Shown here: piece after piece, positions 44,459-54,325 of the stretch
Layout: the number at the start of each line of letters is the position of its first letter
How positions within the stretch are numbered: the first letter of the stretch is position 1
NCBI GenBank assembly: GCA_946965045.2
Contig: OX337230.1
Coordinates: 62,001-126,000 of the forward strand
Direction: 5' to 3'
Source of the DNA: Epithemia pelagica
Lineage: Eukaryota; Bacillariophyta; Bacillariophyceae; Surirellales; Surirellaceae
Length of the DNA stretch: 64,000 nucleotides
Notes under the pieces: model-generated
The model's input: the letters and a program-made list of their open reading frames with translations, nothing else
Database searches by the model: none
What the model was told of the DNA's origin: nothing
Translations under genes and position numbers: made by a program

Positions 44459-47400
44459 CTAATATGACGGTGACAAGGAGGACAATTCGGACGAGCGCCT
44501 CCGTGCAGTAACACTTCGGACAACGGATGGGTTCACGTCATAGATTTCTCGAACATGTTCCACCAATTCCTTCACCACCACTTTTCCACGCGCTTTCCAT
44601 TCTTTCAAATTGCGTTCGGCATAGTTCAAGTACTCATCGCTGGAGACACCAAAGACACCGCAGTCTTTCAATTTCTTGGCCAGTGGAATGATATAGAATT
44701 CAAAAAATCCAACCTCGCCCTGGTACCAAAAGTCAGCCGGGTTCGTTTTGGAACGCCCCATTTTGTACGCCTTGTACATTTCGGCAAACAACCTTTCGTT
44801 CCACTTACGGTACACATGCCTCAGATGACGAGCATGAGAGAAAAGAAAAGATCAGAGGGTAAGCACTTAGGTTGTATCGACACTTGGTCTCTCTACATGT
44901 GACCACCTGGTCCCCAAACAAACTTACCAGTGTTGCATTGTATGTGCGACATCCGATGCTTGAATCAAGTGTTCAATGACAATGGTGGCCTTTCGCTGAT
45001 TCGTCGCAAGAGGATCATCCGTCGCGGTTTGCTCCGAAAAGGCCAAGTCCCATCGAGCATTCCGTGAATCCTTGAGCTCCTTGTCCATAATATCCGTGGC
45101 CATGACAGAGTTGACCATCAACTTCCGAAAGCGTTGCAGTTCCTCGTTCGTTGTGTAGATCATCCGTCGGAGGTCCACGTAGCAATCATCAAAGAGTAAA
45201 TCCCATGCCACATCCACAGAGTTTTGTTCTGCGACACTGCGGCCTTTGTAGTAGCTGGCAAGCCCTTCGTTCTCCTTTACCAACTGGCTGTTGGGAACAC
45301 CCGTGTGGTCAACATCGTGAACGAGAGCCGACAGGATACAGGCAAATTGTGTCAATGGATCCGACGTGATACCGTAAGTGTGGTCATGAAGCGTTTGATT
45401 TTTGGCGGCGCTTGTTTGAAAGTCCAGGTCAGTTGGTGCAACGATTCGGGACAGCAGTTTGGATACGGACATGGTAACATGACTAGCATGTTCAAAATTG
45501 TGAAAGGGATTGTCACGGTACATGGTCGAAATCGTCGCCACATAATCGTACAACTGCGACTCGGCGTCAGGGTCAAGCGTAATCTCTTCGGGTGGAAGCT
45601 GCATCTTGGCAACTGCTGGGTCAAACTCGGGAAGTGCAATCCGGTCTTCTACTTCCTCCAGGATCGTGCGGTCCTGTTTGCGACCAAAGTCTTCTACGGG
45701 AATCATGGATTCTTCCGGGTCATGTTCATAGGCGTTCCGACGAGCGACAATGCATTTCAAATGGTGGAGCAAGACTTCCACATTCCAATCCACCAATCGA
45801 AGGATTTTCGATGTCGCCGGTGGTTGTGAAACAACTTCTTCGTCTTCTGGCTCGGTGACATCATCCGATGAAAAGGTTGCCGCGCTCCCACTGTTTTTGG
45901 CGCTACTGGCTTCTCCAAATCCTGCAGAAGAGGTCCGATGGGTGGGAGGGCAATCTCCAATTTCCTGCTTCCGTTTTCCATGACGCACTTCCAGCCAGTA
46001 GGTCCTCAATTCTCCCTTTCCCTTGGCATTGACAAGGTCTTCTCGGGGCCGTATCCACGACTGTTTACCCACTCCAATAAGCAGATCTGCTGTGTCCTGT
46101 GAAATTTGAATCTTTCCCCGTACTCCTGTCGACTCCATTCTCGACGCAGTATTCATGGTGTCCCCAAACAATTGAAACCGAGATCGTTCCCCACGAAGGA
46201 CACCCGCCGTGACAGGACCACTGTGCATTCCCATTCGAAGTGCCAAATCGGCCGTGTCTGGACCCAGTCTGGTTTCCAGCTTTTTGGTCAAGGTACTCAT
46301 CTTGACCATGCAATCCCTGGCAAAACGGGCCAATGCGACTGCATGATCGGTTCGTGGCTCGGGAACACCCGTAGCTGCAACATAACAGTCCCCCACCGTC
46401 TCCACTTTGAATACCCTTCGCCGATTGGCAATTCTATCCAAAACAAACACAGACACAAAAACGCAACATGAGACCATGTTCACAGACAGCGAATGCATTT
46501 GCGATTGTCACGACACGTACTCATCAAAGGCTCGAAACAAGGTCTCGAGCAGAATAAACACTTGACTTGGTTCGCGGGCCGAGCTCCACGCCGTGAATCC
46601 CGCAATGTCGGCAAACAAGACGGACGTTTCTGGGAATAAGTCGGCAATGGGTTGCGAATGGTACAGATCTTGGTCCATTTTGGTTTCGGTTTCATCCACC
46701 ACCACCGTACTTGGTTGAGACTTTCGTCGTCCTCGATCGGCGTCGGCCAAAAACTTTTTGAGTCGGGTTTGGATCCCCGCGTGATGATGATGATGATGGT
46801 ACGGACTAAACGGATAATGGCTTTGATTTTGCTGTTGTTGTTGTTGTGCTTCGCGCCGTTCGGCTTCTTCCTCTTCGGCCAACAATCGGTCTCGTACCGT
46901 ATCTGGAAAGAGGGACGATACAATCCGACCCGACCGCATGGCAGCCTGAACCATTTTTTGGTTCCGTCGCCGAACGGTACGATCGTACATGAAAAAGGCC
47001 ACGGCCATGAGGGCAAAAATGGCTGCCACCACACCCGCCACGACTTGCGGTAAATTGGAATGATGTTCGTTGCTCAGTTCCTGTGTGGGATACACATGGA
47101 GTTGGTACTGGCACATGGTCTGATTCCATTCTGGAGACGATCCGTCGTGTCGATTCCCCAGATCCAAGACTGTTTCCAAAAAGTCAAAATCTCTATTGTG
47201 ATGGTCTCCTTCTCCCAGATACAAGGTCTGCGCGCACACAAGTCCAAACGAAACTTGAGCGTCCACAGTTTCCCACGATACACCACCAACTCTCTGAGAA
47301 CGCACCTTGGTTCCATTGAGAAGATAGGAATGAACTTGTCCACACGAATTCCTCAATACGGCATGCACAGTGCCGGCACCTTCCCTGCAGATCCCGATAA

Positions 47401-49241
47401 GAGCATTCCAGGAGCCCAAACACACGCACACAGACGAGGAGACGGAATAACCAAACGAGACACGTGTGAGAAACACCTTGGTTGTCTACCTCTAGACTAG
47501 CTCTCATCTCTCTCTCTCTACACCACACATATATAAGAACACACGTACGGCAATGCAGTTTGCAAATAGACATTCCAGGGAAGCAATCCCAACACGAGTC
47601 CGACCACCGACGACGAGAATTCTTCATCGCTCTTGTCCAAGACGGGTGTCAGGACCAAGGACTGTGGTTCCGTGTTGTTTTGCTGCCTTGGAGACGACAA
47701 GAGTGCCTCGTGGACCCAGTGGTCGACCGAGACAATGGGGGTCACCAGAAGCAGTGTGCTGGTGGATGGGAGGAGCGACAGGGATTGTAGGACCACTGGT
47801 TCGGCCAAGAGATTGTAATTGATGGAGACTTGTGGATTGTAGGGTGGGGGAGACGTCTTTTTATAATATATACAGTAGATGATTGCCGCCGCAGGATTCA
47901 GAGTGTCGTTTGGTATAAAGAGTGCCAACGAGGAACCAGAAGCATGAGAGAGACGACCCACGAATGAGACAGAAAGTCACCCAGGTGTTGTTGACCTATA
48001 CGTACCTGCCACATGGGCAAGAGCCATTGCACTGGATGGCTAGCATTCCCTGTAGGGGGAGACCACGTGGTGGTGGCGGGTCGTAAGGGAAGACGAGATG
48101 ACGACGACGACGAGAATTCAAAGACAAAGGGTGTAATGTCCGTGTCATTTTGGTCCAACGGTTCGTCCCACAACACGGAATGACTTGTGGCCATCCATTC
48201 GGGTGCCATTGTGGCCGAGTACATGTTCCAGTCGTGATTCTGGAACGGGACCGTCCCATTCGGGTCCGAAACAACGACAAGGGGAACCAAGGGTGCATAG
48301 ACCACGAGTTTGAGGCCCGTCTGGAGTCGAATCGCACCCGCTCGAAGTTCCCAATCGGGCAGAGTGACCCAGGGAACGGAGGAATCAGTCGTCAGATTGT
48401 GTTGGAGCTGTTGTTGTTGTTGCTGTTGCCATTGGCCATGTGCGGAAAGGGCTTGGCTCAGAGACTGGAGGGCCACGTGAATGTGGTCCATGCGTTGGGT
48501 GAGCACGGTACGTACATTCTCCACCAACAAGTTGTACTGTATGTGAGTGTGTGTACCAACACCAACACGTAATAACAAAGAGACCAAGCACCAAACAACA
48601 AGAACAATTAGAATCCTCATGAGAAAAATACAGGCACCCAAACAAAAGGTACCCATACCAAACCATGCTCTCGTTGTCTGTATGTCTTTGACGCACACAT
48701 TCTCTCTGTCTCTCTCTCTCGACAAAATCACACACACGCACACGCACACACATACAGTCGTGTCTGTACGTACACTGGTTTCAAAGGTATCGTCTTGTTG
48801 TTGGAGGAGGATCCAATAGGACCCAATGGCCGTCAGGGCCCCCGTCGCCAACAAGAGAGTCACGACCAAGATGCGCCATACCAATAGGATGGACTGCTGT
48901 CGCTGTTGCTGCGAGCGTGACACTCCCAACCACGACGACGAACCAGTCCGAGCAACAGCGGGAGACGACGCATGCTTTGAGTGTGTTGGAGGAGGCGTGG
49001 CAACCACATGGACCGTTCGTCGTCGTCGTCGTTTGCGACCGAGAGGACTCCAAAAGGGACTCTGCCAAGTTTGGTTCCGATGCGAGGCGAGAGGCAAAGT
49101 GGGTTCTTCGTCATCGTCATCGGAGGAGGAGGAAGAAGAAGATGCTTCCAAACGGGACGTTTCCTCCGGTACCGCATCGTCATCCTTCGTGCTGTTTTGG
49201 TTGTCGTGATGGTCCTGGAAGGAAGGACTGCGAATCATCAT
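44459..49241 (-). CDS. Receptor-type nucleotide cyclase fused to cyclic-nucleotide phosphodiesterase, copy 2
   Basis: Six exons: 49241-48774, 48536-48006, 47856-47549, 47384-46521, 46433-44928, 44819-44459; 1345 residues, all phases consistent. TM1 lies near 125-150, the outer domain to about 545, TM2 at about 549-571, then a class III cyclase: FADIAGF near 692, KVETVGDCYVAATG and FGDTMNTASRMES. The Glu of KVET favours GTP, but the usual guanylyl-cyclase Cys before LFGD is Gln, so substrate is uncertain. The PDE domain carries HNFEHASH (near 1033) and VHDVDHTG. One protein could thus make and hydrolyse a cyclic nucleotide in response to an outside signal. From memory, a cyclase/PDE of this kind is linked to sex-pheromone response in Seminavis robusta. 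It appears intact, unlike copy 1. Confidence 0.9.
48537..48773 (-). other. Long first intron of receptor copy 2 with CA and CT runs
   Basis: A 237-nt GTACGT...CAG intron, longer than most here. On the plus strand it contains an ACACACGCACACGCACACAC stretch and a TCTCTCTGTCTCTCTCTC stretch. Confidence 0.7.
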
Positions 49242-49840
49242 ATTGTTGTTCCACCGAACGCACGTGCAACGTAAAAGGAGGAAGAGGAGACTGTGGGGCG
49301 TACTAGTAGGGCAACGAAACAATGATCCACATTCGCCAGAGAGAGGGAATGAATCCACCAAACAACGATGAGTGCGTTCCGAGTCAAGAGCAAACGTGTT
49401 CTCCCCTTGTTTGTTTGCTTGCTTCCTTTCTCACAAAGTCTCCTCCCGGGAAACTACAAAGTTGCGCGCTTTCGTTCGTAGAGAGGCTCCTACTCGATTC
49501 GTTTTGGGGTATATCGTGCCAGCAACCAAAGAAGCGGACGACGCCAACACCACCATGGTCCTTGCGGTTCGTGCCAAGAAAAGGTTTCTGTTGTGTGCGC
49601 GTGTCCGTTGTTGTCCGTCATGTGCGTGTTGTGATCCGAGACAACCGGGCAGGCTTGGCTTTTTGTGACATGCCGGCGCATGACAGTCGATTCTTGAGGA
49701 CCGCGTCTCGGTCGCTGTAATACTAGGAGGACCGATCCGCGGATGGAAAAGATACGGAGGAGAAGATCCCCTACATCCTCCCAAATCGGTTGTTGGTTGT
49801 TGCTGTCTTGTACACCATTTGTTTGTTTGTTTGACCTCAA
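49242..49840. promoter_or_regulatory. Shared promoter region between receptor copy 2 and DUF4239-like gene
   Basis: The two genes point away from each other with about 600 bp between their starts. No gene is seen inside. Both promoters must fall here, which allows shared control. Confidence 0.45.
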
Positions 49841-51436
49841 ATGACAAACCGTCACAACATGAACAAGGCAACCGAAAAGAAGCCAGGAGTGGCTGCAGCC
49901 AACCATATGCTGGGTCCAGTCCATGGTGTTGTGGTGGTGTGGATCCTTTGCTACGCCATGACGACAACAACAACCGTTGTGGATGGCTTTTCGGTTCCCT
50001 CGTTTTCGGTTCGTCATGCTGTTGGGTCACCACACTTTGGAGGAGGACGACGGTCGGCATCCAGAACCACCATCACCACATGGCTCCGAGCGTACCCCAA
50101 TGGACAAGTACAAGGAGAACAGGACCCAGAGCCGAATCCAACCACCACTACTCCACGTTCTTCTTCGTCTTCTATGAATTTGGGCTTGCCCTTGGTGTGG
50201 ACCTTGCCACCCTTGGTCTCCTTGAGTAGTTTTGTCACCTTTTCGTGGACCGTTCACTTGTTTCATTCCGTCTTTCACGTCGTCGACAATGAATCGTCCT
50301 CCTCGCTCTTGTTGCCCATTTTGAATGGACCCATTTTGGGGGCCTGTTCCATCTTGTTTGCCACCCTGACCGCCATGACGATTGGAACCTTGTACAATCG
50401 ACAATTGCAAATTCGACAAGGTCTCGTCAATGAACTGGAAGAATTAAGACAATTGGCCTTGTACATTGCCAGTTTGACGCCGCCGCCAACGACAACAAAG
50501 ACCAGGACCAGGACCAATGGAAGTGACAATGATTTGGAGGATGATACGGATCAAACAGTCCTGGCACTCACCTTGGAGGCCCAACGACAAGCGACCTTGT
50601 ATTTGGAACAACATGTCCATCTCTTGTTGCAACGCGATACCCTCTTGGGCAAGCCACGGGAGGAAGAATCACTACTGGGACCACCGGACGATACGCAAGG
50701 ATGCATGATTCGAGCGTCCACGGCGATTCGAGACACGGGCATGGATCCCCTCACGTCCTTGCTCAATGACTTGTTGCATGCCAACAATGCCGCCCGAAGC
50801 GGCAAGGATGTCGTTCCGGATACCTTGGTCAGTCAAATGTATACCAGCATTCAACGCATTCATTCCTTTCGGAGTCAATTTCAAACCTTTTTGCAAACCA
50901 AATTTCCACCCATTCATTACATTATATTGGCCTGGTTGGCTCTGTGTTTGGCCACGATTTTCTTGTTGGAAACAGCCAGTGTGACGACCGCCAATGCCAA
51001 TGCCAGCACCAGCACCATGACCGTTCTCGAGTCCTGGTTTCGTGCCTCGACTAGTCGGATTCACATTGCCACTGTCCAACAAGAAGAGGAATTGCGAACC
51101 ATGTGGACCTTGTTGTGGACCGTCTTTGCCTTGATTGCCAGTGTCGTGTACGATTTGGCCACTCCCTTTACCGGAACCTATGTCATTTTTGCCTCGACAC
51201 GACCCCAAGAACAAGCCGTTCGACGATACGTCTTGGAACCCATTGATTCGTTGAGTCGTTCGAGTAGTTTTACGAGTCGACCGGCGCCACCACCCATTAC
51301 CAATGGATCCGCTGCCGCCTCTTCCTCTCTGGGTCTCGACACCCCTCCAGAGTCCTTGGTTCGTACGACTACTGCCATGGTACCACCCCAACAGCAACAG
51401 CCATCGCCACAAACCAATAATGAGGTACCCGAGTGA
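49841..51436 (+). CDS. DUF4239-like membrane protein with plastid-type presequence
   Basis: A 531-residue single-exon protein. The N-terminus has a hydrophobic signal (GVVVVWILCYAM) and then VVDGFSVPSFSVRHAV, an ASAF-like cleavage context (Phe after the cut, basic residues after) typical of diatom plastid preproteins. The body has a first pair of membrane segments (LVWTLPPLVSLSSFVTFSW; LNGPILGACSILFATLTAM), the block TIGTLYNRQLQIRQGLVNEL seen in DUF4239 proteins, and a second pair (HYIILAWLALCLATIFLL; TLLWTVFALIASVVYDLA). The function of the family is unknown. The C-terminus is a disordered Ser/Pro/Gln tail. An alternative start is Met 7. It is likely a plastid envelope or thylakoid protein. 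Confidence 0.6.
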   Translation: MTNRHNMNKATEKKPGVAAANHMLGPVHGVVVVWILCYAMTTTTTVVDGFSVPSFSVRHAVGSPHFGGGRRSASRTTITTWLRAYPNGQVQGEQDPEPNPTTTTPRSSSSSMNLGLPLVWTLPPLVSLSSFVTFSWTVHLFHSVFHVVDNESSSSLLLPILNGPILGACSILFATLTAMTIGTLYNRQLQIRQGLVNELEELRQLALYIASLTPPPTTTKTRTRTNGSDNDLEDDTDQTVLALTLEAQRQATLYLEQHVHLLLQRDTLLGKPREEESLLGPPDDTQGCMIRASTAIRDTGMDPLTSLLNDLLHANNAARSGKDVVPDTLVSQMYTSIQRIHSFRSQFQTFLQTKFPPIHYIILAWLALCLATIFLLETASVTTANANASTSTMTVLESWFRASTSRIHIATVQQEEELRTMWTLLWTVFALIASVVYDLATPFTGTYVIFASTRPQEQAVRRYVLEPIDSLSRSSSFTSRPAPPPITNGSAAASSSLGLDTPPESLVRTTTAMVPPQQQQPSPQTNNEVPE

Positions 51437-51565
51437 AACAAGAGACCCAGTCGACCATCCTTTGCGCACGAGCATCGCATGTGCAGTGGTTGCGACTGCC
51501 ACAAAGGGAAGAACAAACGCAACAAACGCCAACCTACCTAGTAGAAGAACACCTCGGAAAATTAC

Positions 51566-52360
51566 TTGCATCATCGCATGCAAGACATGGCCGCTCAAAC
51601 CATTGCCCAACAACAGCAGCCACAAAAGAACCAGACTCGCACCAACAACTTTTCGGCCTTGGTGGACCAGCAGCAAACCAAGAAGCCCATGGAAGAGGGT
51701 CAAACGGCGCGAGATCTCTTGACCTTGTACAAGCAGTCCTTGGAAGAACACAAGGCCAGTATTGTACCGGGCAATGAATTGGCCTTGTACCATCGCGTGG
51801 CCAACTATGTGGCGAGCAATCCCATTCGGGCCTTGGCGGCCTTGGCCGTACCCTCGGTGGGTCTTATTTTCTATGGCCAAACCGGTCAACAACATTTGCA
51901 AATGTCGGTCAAACTCTTGCACACCCGAGTGTTTGGACAATTCACCACGCTGGTTTGTAAGTATCTTGGTTTGCTTGGATGTGCAGTTTGTCAATGCCAC
52001 TGTGTGACTCATGCTCTCTGGCTTGTATCGTTTGTATTGCTTTTGGTCATTTATTTATGTTGTTTTGTTTTGTAATACATTAGTGCTCATGTCCATATGG
52101 GCTTTAAGGATTACATGGACCGTCATGGCAACTTTATTACCGAAGTGGAAGCCACTCGTCGGCAACAAGAATTGGCCGATATTCGACGACAAGTCTTGGA
52201 ACGCCTAGAGGTGGAACATGCCCAAAAAGTAGAAAAAGATGCCGTCTTGTACCAACAAGTCGCCACGAGCACGACGCGCAAACCAGCCGCCACACCACCC
52301 GCCATGGTTGTACAAGCCTCGGCTGTGTCCACCGATGCCGCCACGGCCAATGCGCACTAA
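51566..52360 (+). pseudogene. HIG1-like small membrane protein, frame broken by one missing base
   Basis: Exon 1 (51566-51956) encodes a Gln-rich start, then VASNPIRALAALAVPSVGLIF and QMSVKLLHTRVFGQFTTL, a pattern like the HIG1 domain of respiratory supercomplex factors in the mitochondrial inner membrane. A GTAAGT intron (51957-52083) leads to exon 2 (52084-52360). Spliced as expected it reads VLLMSI, then needs one extra base near 52096-52098 to enter the good frame MGFKDYMDRHGNFITEVEATRRQQ, which ends as a charged helix at 52360. The spliced length is 668 nt, one short of a multiple of three. This may be a real deletion, an unrecognised splice variant or a sequencing error. Family assignment is moderate. 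Confidence 0.5.
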
Positions 52361-52859
52361 ACCACCCAAACCAAACCGACCGAGCAAAAAAAAAAAACAG
52401 TACAAACAATACCTCTTTTTTTCTCCCGTGGACATGTGGCACATTCGTATTCACAAGCAATGATCATTCTTTGGTCCTCTCGCTCCACATGTCGTCTCTC
52501 CTAATGTATCAATATAGATCGTTTTCTACTTGCATCATTGCAGTTACGCTACTTCTATCCTGGTCATTTGCTACCGTGAATGATACTTTCGAGACGTTCT
52601 AGAAAAAAAATATGGCACTAGTGATGACAACGTGACAGAATATAAAAAATGCACCACTGTGCCCCTTGTCGTTGCTTCATCATCCTGAGAGTCAGCATTT
52701 GACACAGTCCAGCCATGTGGACTCTGTTCCTTCATGGACCGGCCCTCCAAATGGGAATGGATGTTGCGCGTAATACCAGGTGTCTGGTTTTCAGTTCGAC
52801 ACCCCCCAAACGAGGAAACCGACACGCCAAAACGTGTGTATATCTGTCTGTATGTAGCA
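52361..52859. other. Intergenic region between convergent genes
   Basis: No gene seen. It holds the 3' ends of the HIG1-like gene and the cyclophilin gene. A run of A at 52386-52397 is the only simple repeat. Confidence 0.45.
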
Positions 52860-53856
52860 TTACCGCAATTGTCCCGAATCGGCAATGACCACTGGAACTC
52901 GTGTCTTGCCGGAATCACTTCCGACTTGTTCCATGGCACTCACGACATCCAACCCGGACAGGACCTTGCCAAAGACGACATGTTTGCCATTTAACCAGGG
53001 AGCGGCTTGAAAACACAAAAAAAATTGCGATCCATTGGTATTCGGACCGGCATTGGCCATGCTCAAGATTCCCGGTCCCGTATGTTGCAAGACAAAATTC
53101 TCATCGGCAAATTTGGACCCATAAATCGATTCTCCTCCCGTTCCATTGCCCCGCGTAAAATCGCCGCCCTGGGCCATGAATCCAGGAATCTGTATGTGCA
53201 TACACATCACAATCATAGAATACCCCAAAACGAGAATTAAATTCAGAACCCAAAAAACACCAGTGTGTCACGATCATGCCCATTGTGCATAGAGAGTGGA
53301 TGTGCCTTGTTTCATTCTCCACAACATTCTTCATGGCTGGAACTACGTACCACTCGATGAAAGGCACTGCCTTTGAAATGAAGGAGTTTTCCCGAACGAC
53401 CGACACCCTTTTCACCCTAATATAGAAGAAAACCAACCAGTATAATATCAGACTTTTTCATCCTCCTGCAGGTTCCACTACAAGGAGGTAGAAACAAGGT
53501 TTGTTGTGGCACAAGTAGTCAGTATGGCGTACCGTACAGAGACACCGAAAGTTTTCAGCCGTTTGGGGGGCCACATCGGCTCGCAATTCCATTTCAATTC
53601 GGCCCTAAAAGCAAGAAAAGAGAAGGTGTGGTGTGAGAGATGTGGACACTCGATTCGTAGTGGGACGGTCCACTCTCTCGGAACAGAGACAGTTCATGCC
53701 AAAACAGCAGTGCCTGTACCGTCAGTCGACAACAACCAGGAGCAAGAGAGGTTGTCATTTGTCATTCGCGCTTTGTGTTTGTCTTGTGGTTCCTACCTTG
53801 GGAGACCCACTGATGCTAATATCAAAGAAAACCACTGGATTGGTCGACTCTCCCAT
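52860..53856 (-). CDS. Cyclophilin-type peptidyl-prolyl cis-trans isomerase
   Basis: Four exons: 53856-53797, 53604-53533, 53416-53351 and 53189-52860, all joined in phase 0 and giving 175 residues, the size of a single-domain cyclophilin A. The order is [89 protein letters not shown] and [12 protein letters not shown]. The catalytic Arg is in FHRV (split from [11 protein letters not shown] by an intron), and the Trp that confers cyclosporin binding is present in APWLNGKHV. It speeds proline isomerisation during folding. No targeting signal, so probably cytosolic or nuclear. The start ATG lies in ACCATGG. Confidence 0.95.
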
Positions 53857-54325
53857 GGTGGTTGGTTTTTGTCTCAATGATTGGAAAGAATGAAAGATGA
53901 GACAAACGAGCCACCGAAAAGAGGATCGCAAAAGATCGCTCTATTCTTGGAAAAAATTGTTTGACCGCGATGATGATCGGGGTATCTTTTGGTCGCGTTT
54001 CAACGCCGCGTAACGGTCGCTCTTAAGTAGGACGATAGACGGCCAGACCTCCTCATTCGTTGCGTGGTGTCTGTACTGGGTGGAGTGACGTGGCCGATGC
54101 TGGCCAGACTCCGCGACCGACAACAGAGGTGCGACTGCTCCGCCTCCTCGACGCGAGGCGAGCATCCGATTTGATTCCCACAATCGGAAGTTTTAGGATG
54201 ACCCTGAAGCAGAGTCGTTGGAGCGTGAGAAGAGCTCACTCTTCTTGGGTTCAGCATCTTTGCAACGACTACGAGACAAGTTCGAGATCGCAACGATACT
54301 AGTAAGCTAATCTTCTGAGTTTACC
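53857..54325. other. Spacer before the long unrecognised ORF
   Basis: No supported gene. It may contain the 5' region of the following element: CATCAG at 54330-54335 would serve as a splice acceptor into the long frame. Confidence 0.35.

Noticed and set aside
50672-52012. A 446-codon minus-strand frame opposite the DUF4239-like and HIG1-like genes
   Set aside because: It spans two genes and an intron on the other strand and shows no known motif.
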